Shown piece after piece: positions 36,297 to 46,364 of a stretch of 64,000 nt of DNA. Location of the stretch: positions 62,001-126,000 of the forward strand of contig CALZEE010000004.1 of the NCBI GenBank assembly GCA_945639195.1, given 5' to 3'. A program made the position numbers and the translations under genes. This DNA is from an uncultured Ignatzschineria sp. GTDB taxonomy: Bacteria > Pseudomonadota > Gammaproteobacteria > Cardiobacteriales > Wohlfahrtiimonadaceae. Position 1 is the stretch's first letter; each line of letters begins with the position of its first letter. A model generated the notes under the pieces. It had not been told where the DNA came from. It did no database searches and was given only the letters and a program-made list of their open reading frames with translations.

Positions 36297-37970
36297 ATGA
36301 ATTATCAACGTCTACTCTTCATTCCGCTGCTACTGACTCTGGTCTTTTCTCTCTCAACAGGTGCCTCATTCGCATTTCCTAATGAGATCTCATCAGAAGA
36401 ACGAATAGAAAAGCTCAATGATATTGAGTTAAAAATTGATGATATTGCGACCCGAAAAAAAGAGCTGCAAAAACAGAGTAATGATAAATCCTTATCAGAA
36501 GAAGATCGCGCAGAGCTAACGCAACGTCTACAAACGCTTACTAATCAGAGCCGAGAATTTAACATACTCTTTGAGCAAACCGTTCTAGGCGGTATCGACC
36601 TCTCCCTCTTTAACGAGCCTGAGCATGTCGATCCGACTGAAAATCTCAACTATAATTGGCAACAAGAAGTACTACAGATCTTACAACCCTTCTTTGCACA
36701 GATGCAGAGAATGACAGAAAAAACGCGCGAGAAAGATCTTTTAATAGAAAATGATAGAGAGCTCACCAAGAAAATTCAAATTGCGGAATCGGGAATTCAA
36801 ATACTCCAAGGAATTGATAGAACTGCGCTTAATGCAAACTCTCTAAAACTCATCTCTAAAGTCGAAGATGAATGGATTGATCGGCTTAAATCCCTCGAAC
36901 ATCAAAAAAATATCGTCGATCTTAAGCTACAAGATATGACCGATAGCCGGGGATTCTTTGTAAGGTTCACAGATAATCTCTGGGGATTCATGAAGAACGA
37001 AGGCCTTGCGATTGCGGTAGCGATTATTCTTTCTGTAGGTTTTTACTATATAGCAAGTCGGCTTATTCTTGTCTTTGCTCGCTACCAACAGCGCGATAAA
37101 ACGCGTGTTATCAACTTCAAATGGCGTCTATTACTGCTTATTTTACAAGCAATTAATATCGTCTTCTCTCTGGCGATCTTCCTCGTTATTCTTCACACTA
37201 GTGGCAATATTATGCTCTTTGGAATCGTGGGACTTATCCTCTTAATGCTCGCGATTAGCTTCCGTACGAAAATTCCTGACTACCTACATCGCCTACGAGT
37301 ATTTCTCAACTTAGGTCAAGCACGTGAAGGTGAACGAATTATCTATAACGACATCCCTTGGGAAATTGCCAAAATCAACCTCAATAACGTTTACCTCACG
37401 AATCCACTATTAGATAATGGTGAGCTTCGCGTGACTATTGACCTCCTCGACAAGCTCTACTCCAGACATACGCTCACTGATGAACTCTGGTTCCCGAGCC
37501 GTAAAGGCGACTTCCTACTATTGCCGGACAAACGGATTGTCAAAGTCATTCGCCAAACACCAGAATCAATCTATCTTGATCACGATGGTTCAACCATTGT
37601 GATGGGCACCGCGGAATTCTATAAGCTCAAATTTAGTAACTTATCACGCGGCTATAGCTTAACCCTCAATTTTAGTCTAGAAGAATTGCCGGAAAATAGA
37701 ACGCCCGTAGAAACAATAAAACAGGCAATTACCGCTGTTCTGCAGCAAAAAATGGCAGAAACTGAAGAATCTCTTCCAACTTCAATCAAAGAAGTTTCTC
37801 TCGCTATTCGTCAGCTTTTAAGCAGTAGCACTACCAGCTATCAGATCATTATCGAAATGTCGGCAAACTCAGCAAAGTATTATAAACATGCCAAAGCGGC
37901 TTTAAATGATGCCATTATTGAAACAGCTTGTACTAAAGAGTGGCGTTTACTTCTTACTGAAAATGTTTAG
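36297..37970 (+). CDS. MscS-like mechanosensitive channel with periplasmic coiled coil
   Basis: 557 residues. The ATG at 36297 has AAGGA 6 bases upstream and begins a signal peptide (MNYQRLLFIPLLLTLVFSLSTGASFA), so it is preferred over the in-frame ATG at 36084. Residues about 30-200 are charged, helical and probably coiled coil. Three membrane helices follow (near 233-257, 275-300, 303-322), then a beta-rich domain beginning near 335 (AREGERIIYNDIPWEIAKIN, NNVYLTNPLLDNGELRV) that resembles the MscS beta domain although divergent. The C-terminal part is soluble. Likely an osmotic safety channel; the family call is moderate because the pore helix is not typical. Confidence 0.6.
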   Translation: MNYQRLLFIPLLLTLVFSLSTGASFAFPNEISSEERIEKLNDIELKIDDIATRKKELQKQSNDKSLSEEDRAELTQRLQTLTNQSREFNILFEQTVLGGIDLSLFNEPEHVDPTENLNYNWQQEVLQILQPFFAQMQRMTEKTREKDLLIENDRELTKKIQIAESGIQILQGIDRTALNANSLKLISKVEDEWIDRLKSLEHQKNIVDLKLQDMTDSRGFFVRFTDNLWGFMKNEGLAIAVAIILSVGFYYIASRLILVFARYQQRDKTRVINFKWRLLLLILQAINIVFSLAIFLVILHTSGNIMLFGIVGLILLMLAISFRTKIPDYLHRLRVFLNLGQAREGERIIYNDIPWEIAKINLNNVYLTNPLLDNGELRVTIDLLDKLYSRHTLTDELWFPSRKGDFLLLPDKRIVKVIRQTPESIYLDHDGSTIVMGTAEFYKLKFSNLSRGYSLTLNFSLEELPENRTPVETIKQAITAVLQQKMAETEESLPTSIKEVSLAIRQLLSSSTTSYQIIIEMSANSAKYYKHAKAALNDAIIETACTKEWRLLLTENV

Positions 37971-38015
37971 CATTGAATCCTTGGAATAAAGGTTCATATT
38001 GAATTGATATCCACT

Positions 38016-38060
38016 TTCCTCTCTTTTCACTTACTGACACTGAAGTGCTAAAGAGAGGAA
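38016..38060 (+). terminator. Hairpin after the MscS-like gene, possible terminator
   Basis: TTCCTCTCTT and AAGAGAGGAA pair, with an inner CACTT/AAGTG. It lies 45 bases after the stop but has no T-run after it, so it may be a structural or regulatory element. Confidence 0.4.
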
Positions 38061-38335
38061 GCTGTATTGATCAGCTATTTAAGGCAAGCTAGAATCTTTC
38101 TCATTCACTACATAGCGCCCCGGCAATATCTTCTATCCTCCGTTAATATATTGAAGTATCTGCAAAGATATCTATATTATTCCACTGCATTTTTGAACCT
38201 TTTTACAGAAACAACTTCTCCCTAAAGACTGATTCATAGAGAGAATACAGCTAAAAAAAGGATTTTAACTCAAAAAAAACCCAAAACTTTTTCTTAAAAA
38301 GTGGGCGATATTTCATTAAAAAGCAATAAAAATGA

Positions 38336-38360
38336 ACATTGATCAAAAAATGATCAATGT
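38336..38360. promoter_or_regulatory. Perfect 10-bp inverted repeat upstream of tmm
   Basis: ACATTGATCA and TGATCAATGT flank a five-base A loop. No T-run follows on either side, so it looks like a regulator site or cruciform rather than a terminator. The nearest gene start is tmm, 325 bases downstream. Confidence 0.45.
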
Positions 38361-38684
38361 GCTATTTCCCATCAATCTCTGGGTCAGAACATACTCCAGA
38401 GTCTTTTTACTACAAATTTACTACACAGAAATCTTCAAATATTAGAGATTATGTTAAATCATAGGTATTTACTATCCTCGCTCACCTATCTATAGAGCAA
38501 CTATTTCTCTGCTATCATTAAATACTGAAAATCATTAGCACGTAAATACCCATCAACCAAATCCATGACTGCCCCCTAAAATAGGGCGAATTACATACAT
38601 CAATGACAATCATATGTCAATATTGAGATAGAATTTATTTTTAGTTAGTGTAATAAGGGTCAAAACAACGGAGAAAGGATATTT

Positions 38685-40085
38685 ATGACTCATCAAACAA
38701 GAATTGCAGTATTAGGTGCAGGTCCAAGCGGTCTCGCTCAATTAAGAGCTTTTCAAACCCTTCGCGATAGTGGCCAAGAGATCCCAGAAATTGTCTGTTA
38801 TGAAAAACAAGCCGATTGGGGTGGAATGTGGAGATACAACTGGGAAACCTGTACAGATCGAAATGGCGAGCCCGTACATGGAAGTATGTATCGATTCCTC
38901 TGGATCAACGCACCTAAAGAAGCACTCGAGTTTGGTGACTATACCTTTGATGATCATTTCAAAGAACCCCTTCCCTCTTACCTTCCACGCGCAGTCCTTA
39001 AAGATTATGTGACTTCACGTGTTGAAAAAAATAATATCCGTCAATATATTCGCTTTAACCATGCTGTACGCTGGGTAGAATATGATGAAACCACCGAGAA
39101 ATTTACGGTTTCTGTAATGGATCATGAGAATAACAAACTCATCTCTGAAGAGTTCGACTATGTGGTCTGTGCAACCGGTCACTTCTCAACCCCACATATC
39201 CCAAGATTTGATGGCTTATCTATGAGCTCAGGGCGTGTGCTTCACTCACATGAATTTAGAGATGCACGTGAATTTAAAGATCAAAACGTCTTGATCATTG
39301 GAAGTAGCTACTCTGCGGAAGATATCGGAACACAATGCTTTAAATATGGCGCAAAATCCATCACCTTTAGCTATCGTACGAATCCCATTGGGCATGATTG
39401 GCCAAAAGGCTTCTCTGAAGTACCGCTTCTTGTAAAAATGGATGAAAACATTGCACACTTTAAAGATGGCACCAAAAAAGAGATCGATGCAGTAATTCTC
39501 TGCACAGGTTTCAAATTTAACTTCCCATTCTTGCACGATAACGTGAGACTCATCGCGTCAGAGAGTATCTACCCTGAAAATCTCTACAAAGGGGTTTGCT
39601 TCATCGATAACCCGAAGATGCTCTATGTAGGAATGCAGGATCAGTATTACACATTCAACATGTTTGATACACAAGCATGGTTCGTGCGCGATATCATTAT
39701 GGGTAAACAAGCCCTCCCTTCAAAAGAAGCAATGCGTAAAGACAGCGAAGCATGGATTGAAAAACTCGCGCAGCAAGAGACAAGCTCAGACTATATTGAT
39801 TACCAAGCATCATATATTCAAGATATCTTGAAAGAGACGGATTACCCAGATTTCAACGTTTATGAGCAAGGGTTGATCTTAAAGTCATGGCAAGAAGATA
39901 AAAAAGAGGACATCATGGGCTTCCGTAATAAGAGCTACAGCTCAACGATTACCGGCACCCTCGCGACAGTTCTTCCAAAACCTTGGTTGGAAATTATGGA
40001 TGACTCATACAAATCATTCATGGAACAAGACTTCATTGAAGCAGAAGAAGATGCCCTAACAGGTGAACCTGTTAACGGACAATAG
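38685..40085 (+). CDS. tmm: Trimethylamine monooxygenase (flavin-containing monooxygenase)
   Basis: Oxidises trimethylamine to trimethylamine N-oxide with NADPH and O2; related bacterial FMOs also take indole and other amines. FAD site GAGPSG (residues 11-16). NADPH-site loop IIGSSYSAEDIG. The FMO fingerprint region SSGRVLHSHEFRDA is present, as is the end motif VILCTGF. The blocks EKQADWGGMWRYNWET, SMYRFLW, LYKGV, YVGMQDQYYTFNMFDTQAW follow the Methylophaga/Methylocella Tmm proteins closely from memory, more than Baeyer-Villiger enzymes. 466 residues. GGAGAAAGG lies before the ATG. No trimethylamine-oxide demethylase is adjacent. Confidence 0.88.
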   Translation: MTHQTRIAVLGAGPSGLAQLRAFQTLRDSGQEIPEIVCYEKQADWGGMWRYNWETCTDRNGEPVHGSMYRFLWINAPKEALEFGDYTFDDHFKEPLPSYLPRAVLKDYVTSRVEKNNIRQYIRFNHAVRWVEYDETTEKFTVSVMDHENNKLISEEFDYVVCATGHFSTPHIPRFDGLSMSSGRVLHSHEFRDAREFKDQNVLIIGSSYSAEDIGTQCFKYGAKSITFSYRTNPIGHDWPKGFSEVPLLVKMDENIAHFKDGTKKEIDAVILCTGFKFNFPFLHDNVRLIASESIYPENLYKGVCFIDNPKMLYVGMQDQYYTFNMFDTQAWFVRDIIMGKQALPSKEAMRKDSEAWIEKLAQQETSSDYIDYQASYIQDILKETDYPDFNVYEQGLILKSWQEDKKEDIMGFRNKSYSSTITGTLATVLPKPWLEIMDDSYKSFMEQDFIEAEEDALTGEPVNGQ

Positions 40086-40099
40086 CTAAAAATGCCAGT

Positions 40100-40140
40100 A
40101 AGCGGGATTTAAAATGCCGGCAATTGCCGAGAATCCCCTT
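40100..40140. repeat. Imperfect inverted repeat with TGCCGGCA in its loop
   Basis: AAGCGGGATT and AATCCCCTT arms (one mismatch) flank the palindrome TGCCGGCA (40115-40122), just after tmm and before its terminator. Confidence 0.45.
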
Positions 40141-40150
40141 CTAAAGATCA

Positions 40151-40185
40151 AAAAAGAGTATTCATAAATGAATACTCTTTTTTAT
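40151..40185 (+). terminator. Terminator of tmm
   Basis: AAAAAGAGTATTCAT pairs with ATGAATACTCTTTTT through a two-base centre, with a T-run, about 65 bases after tmm. Confidence 0.9.
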
Positions 40186-40474
40186 TGCTAGTAAATTATG
40201 AGTGTTTACCAACAATAAAAAATAATCAATCACTCCCTAGCCACAACCATTATATAGCCAGCCCCTACTGATTCTGTACTGATAAATACCGCCCAAGTTT
40301 CTTAGTCAAGATTTCTTCATAGGGATATTTCCATCTCAAGTTGCAATAGCATACAAAACATATATATTTAATACAAAAGATAGAGAGTATCCATATATAT
40401 CTAATAGAAAAGGATATTCTCATATTCATATAATTACCCAAAATGTACTGATAACGATAACGAAGGAGCCATCC
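40186..40474. other. AT-rich promoter region of the ATC-hydrolase-like gene
   Basis: About 290 bases, AT-rich, with no open frame and no clear operator. The ribosome site AACGAAGGAG precedes the next gene. Confidence 0.4.
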
Positions 40475-40969
40475 ATGAATGATTTTGTAGAAATCGGTAT
40501 TTTACAACAACGAAAGATTGAAGCTGAAATCATCAAGCCCATCTACGACATTATGAAACGGGAACTCGGTATAGAGAAAGCGCAAGCGATTATCGCCGAA
40601 GCCATCTCCAATGCAGCCATTGAAACAGGGCAAGCTTTCGCAAAGAATACTGAAGGTCCTGTGACACTAGAAAGCTTTGTAGATCTGCAATATCTCTGGC
40701 TAAAAGGCAATGCGCTGACCATTGATGTCAAAAATCATAGCCACGGAGAATATCAATATGATGTTACCCGTTGCCGTTATGCAGAAATGTATCACGAGAT
40801 GGGACTTGGGGAAATTGGCTTCTTACTCTCTTGCAATCGAGATAGCCAATTTATTAAAGGCTATGCACCGGATATTCACTTAGAGAGACCGAAAACAATT
40901 ATGGAGGGTCATGCTACTTGTGAATTCCATTATCAGGTCATCAATCCGCGCGATAAAGCACTTTCATAA
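40475..40969 (+). CDS. L-2-amino-thiazoline-4-carboxylic acid hydrolase family protein
   Basis: 164 residues of the ATC_hydrolase family (named after a Pseudomonas enzyme that opens the thiazoline ring on the way to L-cysteine). The family core is VTRCRYAEMYHEMGLGEIGFLLSCNRDSQFIKGYAPDIHLERPKTIMEGHATCEFHY: conserved Cys, His and Glu-Gly-His-x-x-Cys residues are all here. The partner N-carbamoyl-cysteine hydrolase is absent, and many family members lie outside ATC pathways, so the substrate is unproven. AAGGAG precedes the ATG. It is separated from tmm by a terminator. Confidence 0.85.
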   Translation: MNDFVEIGILQQRKIEAEIIKPIYDIMKRELGIEKAQAIIAEAISNAAIETGQAFAKNTEGPVTLESFVDLQYLWLKGNALTIDVKNHSHGEYQYDVTRCRYAEMYHEMGLGEIGFLLSCNRDSQFIKGYAPDIHLERPKTIMEGHATCEFHYQVINPRDKALS

Positions 40970-41012
40970 AACAAAACTCCTAATGCATCAGACTCAGAAT
41001 CCTCAAGACGTA

Positions 41013-41064
41013 AAAAACCGCCTAAGTATTAAGAAATACGATTCCTACTGACTTAGACGGTTTT
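41013..41064 (-). terminator. Terminator of bioB, also facing the ATC-hydrolase gene
   Basis: AAAACCGCCTAAGT and ACTTAGACGGTTTT pair with one mismatch that becomes a G-U pair on the minus strand, and the minus strand ends in a T-run. It lies between two convergent genes. Confidence 0.8.
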
Positions 41065-41117
41065 ATAACACCATTAAGGGCGACTCATCAGCTGATGAGC
41101 GCGCTTAATATTTAGGA

Positions 41118-42155
41118 CTAACCCACTTGCTCTTTACTCTCAACTGCGCACGAAGCATCATCATTGAGCGCTGTATGCGGGTTACGACCTGGTTTATATG
41201 GGTCATGCGTTGCGGTTAAATCAAGCTTCGCAAAGAGCTCTTTATCCGTAATTTGATCTGCATTTGGTGTCGTTAATAACTTATCACCATAGAAGATCGA
41301 GTTTGCACCTGACATAAAGCAAAGCGCTTGAAGCTCTTCACTCATCGTCTCACGCCCTGCTGAAAGACGAACCATTGATTTAGGCATCATGATACGTGCC
41401 ACTGCGATTGTTCTTAAGAAATCGAAATCATCAACACGTTGATTCCCTTCAAAAGGCGTTCCTTCAATCGGAATTAAGCGGTTAATCGGAACACTCTCTG
41501 GCGGCGTTCCCATATTTGCGAGCTGAACGAGCAAAGAGGCTCTATCACGGACAGACTCCCCTAAACCGATAATCCCACCTGAGCAGACCTTAATGCCGGC
41601 TTCACGGACGTAATCAAGCGTATCTAAGCGATGCTGATAGTTGTGCGTTGTTACCACGCTTGCATAATACTCAGGCGAAGTATCCAGATTATGATTATAG
41701 TAATCAAGCCCAGCTTCCTTCAACTCTGCTGCTTGTGCTCCATCTAAGTGACCTAGCGTCATACAAGTTTCAAGACCTAGCGACTTAACACCTTCGATCA
41801 TCATCTTAATCATCGGCATATCGCGTGCTTTAGGGTTACGCCATGCAGCGCCCATACAGAAACGGCTCGCACCAGTTTCTTGCGCGGCTTTGGCTTCTTG
41901 AATAACTTTTTCAACTTCGAGTAATTTCTCAGGCTCAAGTCCTGTGTCGTAACGTACGCTTTGCGCACAGTACTTACAATCCTCAGAACACTTTCCTGTT
42001 TTAATTGAGAGCAATGTACTAACTTGCACTTTCGTTGGATCAAAATTTTGACGATGCACTGTTTGCGCTTCAAAAAGCAATTCAAAAAGTGGTTTTTCAA
42101 AGAGCTCGACCGCTTTATCGATCGACCACTGATTCGTGTAATATTCCATTCCCAT
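41118..42155 (-). CDS. bioB: Biotin synthase
   Basis: Radical SAM enzyme that inserts sulfur into dethiobiotin. The 4Fe-4S motif CSEDCKYC is at Cys56, Cys60 and Cys63. Further family blocks are [32 protein letters not shown] and SAGRETM. 345 residues. GGGAGGAA lies upstream of the ATG. Single gene: no bioA/F/C/D is next to it. No BirA operator could be recognised. Confidence 0.98.
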   Translation of the reverse strand: MGMEYYTNQWSIDKAVELFEKPLFELLFEAQTVHRQNFDPTKVQVSTLLSIKTGKCSEDCKYCAQSVRYDTGLEPEKLLEVEKVIQEAKAAQETGASRFCMGAAWRNPKARDMPMIKMMIEGVKSLGLETCMTLGHLDGAQAAELKEAGLDYYNHNLDTSPEYYASVVTTHNYQHRLDTLDYVREAGIKVCSGGIIGLGESVRDRASLLVQLANMGTPPESVPINRLIPIEGTPFEGNQRVDDFDFLRTIAVARIMMPKSMVRLSAGRETMSEELQALCFMSGANSIFYGDKLLTTPNADQITDKELFAKLDLTATHDPYKPGRNPHTALNDDASCAVESKEQVG

Positions 42156-42556
42156 TCGTTATTATTCCTCCCGCTCATTCGGCGTAAGCGTAACTGCTTA
42201 CAACGCCATGAACAGATTTTTTAAAGTTCAATATTATACAGATCTATCATAGGAAAAATGTATTTTAATTGTGAATTTATTTCAAGCATACAATAGATCA
42301 ATCTCTGTCCCTAAGACACTTTAGGAAATGTCTCTCTTAAATTCAACCATATTCTATAAATAAGCAGCTATTCCAAGTCCTTTCAGACTATTTATTTTCG
42401 GAATTACACGCCTTTAAAAGCATCAACATCATGATTTTATAGCACTTTATAACCTTTTATGAAGCGTATTCCACCTTAAAGGACTGACATTTCCTGACAA
42501 ACATAAAATATAATAATCCGCCCTTTAAGCGCTGATTATTAATGATGACCGACAAT
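42156..42556. other. Gene-free stretch between bioB and nrdB
   Basis: About 400 AT-rich bases with the bioB promoter and no visible gene, repeat or known operator. Confidence 0.5.
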
Positions 42557-42588
42557 AAAAAATAGCCACTCAATGGCGGCTATTTTAA
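42557..42588 (-). terminator. Terminator of nrdAB
   Basis: AAAATAGCC and GGCTATTTT form a 9-bp stem with a T-run on the minus strand, about 25 bases after the nrdB stop. Confidence 0.85.
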
Positions 42589-42613
42589 ACAATTTTACAA
42601 CACAAACTTTGAC

Positions 42614-43711
42614 TTAAATATCAAAGATCTCATCTTCAGCATCATCAGTGACACTGTTAAGACGATAGTTGGTGTTATCCATCTCTTGGTTTGCATTTTG
42701 TGTTTTGTTGAGGTCAAACCAGTTATCCATCCAAGATAATGGGTTCTTCTCAATACGCTTGTAAGGGTTATCAAGTCCTAAGAATTGATAGAGATCTTGA
42801 GCATTCCAAAGTACCCACTCATTGAGTAATACTTCATTAAGCCCAACGATTGAACGCCCTTCACTGAAGAGATAACGATTCCAGTCAAACTCTTGCTCAA
42901 CAACCGCTTTAATAATCTCGTGAATCGCATCTTTATTCTCATGAAGGAGATCAAGCCACTCATCATCCTTAAAGAGGATCTCTAATACCGCTTCATCCAT
43001 CATGACATGCACTTGCTCATCTTGTGCAATTTTTTGCACGAGTTTTGCGATACCTTGGAAGATATTTTGCTCTGCAAGCGCAAATGTACATGCAAATGAG
43101 CTCATAAATTCAATCTTCTCAAGGCAATAAAGTGCAACAAATGCCCTAAATACCACTGATTTGAGCTCTCTAGAATCACGATCAATCTGACCCAATTTAT
43201 AAAGCGCACCATAACGATCTAACTCGTTAAAGCAATCAATCACCGTCGTTGAACGATTCAACACTTCATCATTACGCATGACTTCTTTGAAGACTTCTTG
43301 CGGATCATTAAGACATTGACGAATAATTTCTGAGTACGTTAATGCATGGAGATTTTCCATCTCTGATTGTTTTGACAACATCAACCAAAGCTCTGAGTTC
43401 GTCACGAATGGCGCGAAAAGCGGCGCAATTGTGCGTGAAGCTACAGAGTCTAACTCCCACTGGAATGCGAGGGTTTTGACCATGATGTCATAGTTATTTT
43501 TAGAACAGTTTAAAAGATCCATTCTTGATTGCTCAAGATTCACTTCATCTTCTGTCCAGTCCATTGATTTCTGTAACTTGTAGAGATCAAAAAGACGTGG
43601 ATATGGCGTATTGATTGAATCATAGAGCGCGAGTGGCTCACCCAAAAAGAGCGGATATTGGCCTGTTTGCCAGTTATCATTCTTTTGGTTAAAAATAGAT
43701 GTATCTTGCAT
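42614..43711 (-). CDS. nrdB: Ribonucleotide reductase class Ia beta subunit
   Basis: Di-iron/tyrosyl-radical subunit that pairs with NrdA to make deoxynucleotides aerobically. From alignment with E. coli NrdB the iron ligands Asp88, Glu119 and His122 and the radical Tyr126 (MENLHALTYSEII) are intact, as is the second ligand set in LEKIEF and AQDEQVHVMMDE. 365 residues. It lies about 90 bases after nrdA. Confidence 0.98.
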   Translation of the reverse strand: MQDTSIFNQKNDNWQTGQYPLFLGEPLALYDSINTPYPRLFDLYKLQKSMDWTEDEVNLEQSRMDLLNCSKNNYDIMVKTLAFQWELDSVASRTIAPLFAPFVTNSELWLMLSKQSEMENLHALTYSEIIRQCLNDPQEVFKEVMRNDEVLNRSTTVIDCFNELDRYGALYKLGQIDRDSRELKSVVFRAFVALYCLEKIEFMSSFACTFALAEQNIFQGIAKLVQKIAQDEQVHVMMDEAVLEILFKDDEWLDLLHENKDAIHEIIKAVVEQEFDWNRYLFSEGRSIVGLNEVLLNEWVLWNAQDLYQFLGLDNPYKRIEKNPLSWMDNWFDLNKTQNANQEMDNTNYRLNSVTDDAEDEIFDI

Positions 43712-43799
43712 AAATTATTGCTCCTTACAAAACGGCGAAGTTGCTATTGCTTCGCCGATTTAATAATAATTTCGTGATTTAAGAGAGGGTTGAGATACC

Positions 43800-46043
43800 T
43801 TAGAGCGTACAAGCTCCCCCTGCACAGCTCTGATCTTCTACTTTCTCATATCCTTCATGCACTATACCTGACGCACTATTTAAATAGTAGCGCGTCTTAC
43901 ATCCTAGCTTCATCATATAAATGAAGTCAGAGAGCAATTGACGACTTGAGATCGTCTGTTGGCTCTGCATATTAAGATAGAGGTCAGCACTAATCGCTTG
44001 GCCTGTAAATTTCTGAATGATGGCATACATCTCGATTAAATCCTTAGAATCTAAATTCCAAGCGATATCATAGTATGGTGCAAGTTCATCCATATCAGGG
44101 GCTAACAATAAGTTTTTACCTGTATTAGATGTCTTCATCACTTTAAGATTACGAATCGGATAGAGTCCGTTCGTAGTGTTCGTTAATTGCGAGCTCGATT
44201 CAACCGGCATCATCGCTTCTAATACAGAGTGACGAATCCCGCCTTGTTCGATAATTTCCTGACGAAGTGCCTCCCAATCATACACAAGTGCTTGTGTGTG
44301 AACGGTATCCACATTTCGGTTATAGGTATCGATTGGCAACCAACCTTCTGGATATTTCGTTCGATCAATCCATGGCGCATTCCCTTTCTCTTGAGCGAGT
44401 CTTAAACTTGCTTTATGCAAGAAGTAAGAGTGACGCTCTGCGATAAAGTGAATATAGTTTTTACCTTCACGTGAAGCATAGCTCAATTTTTGAAGCGCCA
44501 TTTCGTGCGCAAGGTTAGTAATCCCCACCCCAATTGAACGACGTGCTTGCGCAGTTGTTTTTAACGAGGCAAATGGATATTCCATAATCTCAATCACGTT
44601 ATCGATCATGAGCGCACAGTAGTAAGCGACGTCCGCATACTCTTCTTCTGTCACACGACCCACAACGATCGACGCTAATGAGCAAAGACCAATCTCACCC
44701 ACAGGATCATCTGAATAGAGATCAGGCATACCCGTATATGCTTTTGTTGGTAATGCAATTTCAAGACAAAGATTTGATGAATAGATCGTATCTTTAAACG
44801 GTGTGTGACGATTCATCTCATCAATATACGTGAGATAGATTCGACCTGTTTCTGCCGCTTCTGTTAATGATTTCAACGCAATATCACGTGCTTTCACGAA
44901 GGTTTTCTTCACAGAGTCATCTGCAGCTAAGCGATCATATTCTGCTTTAAATGCTTCATAATCTTCATCGTAGAAGAGATCGTAAAGTTTAGGGGCATGA
45001 AGTAAACTAATTAACATCCAATCTTCATTACGCGCCACTTTCTCAACGAAGTAACGATTCACGATCATTGCATAATCGATATCACGAATACGCTTTTGCG
45101 TGATTGTTGTTGGGTTTTTAAGTACGAGAAGATCAAAGATCTCAGGGTCTAAAACGTTAAAGTAAACGGTTGCAGATCCCCCGCGTGATGCTTGCATATT
45201 CGCATGCACCGCAGATTGAATCATACGATAGTAAGGCAGTTTTCCTTGATGGACAACGCGCCCTTCTTTAACCGGGTCACCTTTTGAGCGAGTTAAAAGA
45301 TGCGAGCCAATCCCAGCAGATGCACACGTCATCATATAAGAGATATGGTCTCCTACTGCCAAGCTCTTCACGTTATCATCTACCGTGTAAACACAGCATG
45401 ATGCATATCCTTTATGAGGTGTACGCATGTTAATCAACATCGGCGTTGGCGTATTGATTTTTAACTCATTTAAATAACGATAGAGCTTTGCGATATCTTG
45501 CATTCGACGTTCACGTGGTTGGTTTTGCATATTTTGCATTGCCATTCCCATGAACATAAATTGCGGAGACTCAAGACAATAACCACTTACACGATTATTA
45601 ATGAGGTAACGATCCTTCATTTGATGAAGCGTTGTGTAGTTGTAGTTGATATCAATATTATGATCGATAATCTCTTCAAGCGCTTCAAGCTCTTCAGGCG
45701 TATAGTTCATCACTTCCCAGTGATTTAGCTTCACCATATGCGCATAGAATTCTGCAAGTGTTGGGATTTGACGGAAACCACCAAACGCTTCTTTATAGAT
45801 CGTTCCGATTAATAAACGCCCTGCCATTTTAAGGTGTTGATGATCTTCACGTTCAACGCAAGCGTCAATCATCGCTTTATGTAGTTCAAGCGTGGTACAG
45901 CCATCGTAACATTTACGATATGCTTCTAGCGCAATAGGACTCCAATCCACTTCATAATGCGAAGCAAACTCCGCCCATTTATTAAGTTTTTCGGCATCAA
46001 ACTTTTCACGTTCGCCATTGCTTTTTACTACGTAATTAATCAT
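43800..46043 (-). CDS. nrdA: Ribonucleotide reductase class Ia alpha subunit
   Basis: Catalytic subunit of class Ia reductase. An N-terminal ATP-cone (about 1-90) is followed by the catalytic barrel with NTPTPMLINMRTPHKGYASCCV, SSNLCLEIALPT (radical Cys region) and the C-terminal redox cysteines in CAGGACTL. The frame runs to a GTG at 46052; two ATG codons follow at 46046 and 46043, and AGGTG is best spaced for the latter. About 747 residues. No NrdR boxes were recognised upstream. Confidence 0.98.
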   Translation of the reverse strand: MINYVVKSNGEREKFDAEKLNKWAEFASHYEVDWSPIALEAYRKCYDGCTTLELHKAMIDACVEREDHQHLKMAGRLLIGTIYKEAFGGFRQIPTLAEFYAHMVKLNHWEVMNYTPEELEALEEIIDHNIDINYNYTTLHQMKDRYLINNRVSGYCLESPQFMFMGMAMQNMQNQPRERRMQDIAKLYRYLNELKINTPTPMLINMRTPHKGYASCCVYTVDDNVKSLAVGDHISYMMTCASAGIGSHLLTRSKGDPVKEGRVVHQGKLPYYRMIQSAVHANMQASRGGSATVYFNVLDPEIFDLLVLKNPTTITQKRIRDIDYAMIVNRYFVEKVARNEDWMLISLLHAPKLYDLFYDEDYEAFKAEYDRLAADDSVKKTFVKARDIALKSLTEAAETGRIYLTYIDEMNRHTPFKDTIYSSNLCLEIALPTKAYTGMPDLYSDDPVGEIGLCSLASIVVGRVTEEEYADVAYYCALMIDNVIEIMEYPFASLKTTAQARRSIGVGITNLAHEMALQKLSYASREGKNYIHFIAERHSYFLHKASLRLAQEKGNAPWIDRTKYPEGWLPIDTYNRNVDTVHTQALVYDWEALRQEIIEQGGIRHSVLEAMMPVESSSQLTNTTNGLYPIRNLKVMKTSNTGKNLLLAPDMDELAPYYDIAWNLDSKDLIEMYAIIQKFTGQAISADLYLNMQSQQTISSRQLLSDFIYMMKLGCKTRYYLNSASGIVHEGYEKVEDQSCAGGACTL

Positions 46044-46364
46044 CATCAGCACCTATTTAAAGACATTTTAAGAACACAATTCATTAAGCTTTTCACATTA
46101 CTCTAGAAAATAAATAACCCTACCATCGCCCTTACCGAGAATGGTATGTCTTACGTTATTAGAAGAAGTAATGAAAGAAACTTAATTTTCAATTTTTGAA
46201 GTGAGGCTACTATACCACTTATAAAACCTCAAAGTAACCTCACAGAATCGTGCGATTATCATTCACAGCGCTGATTAAGACAGTAATCATGGTTGGTTTC
46301 GGGTATTTCTTTTGCGGGAAAAAAAACTTAAATAAATTGCTTGAACTTCCCCCCTTTTTTTGCT
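46044..46364. other. Gene-free stretch upstream of nrdA
   Basis: About 320 bases, with a GTGAGG...CCTCAC pair near 46200-46245 whose arms are short. No clear NrdR box (ACACwATATwTwGTGT-like) was found; the segment after it is rich in A and C runs. Confidence 0.4.

Larger units (their letters stand above)
37971..38684. other. Gene-free region upstream of tmm with several inverted repeats
   Basis: About 710 bases. It contains a long hairpin (38016-38060), a perfect palindrome (38336-38360) and a second dyad TGACA-N6-TGTCA (38604-38619) about 65 bases before the tmm start. No small gene was seen. The dyads suggest regulated transcription of tmm. Confidence 0.6.
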
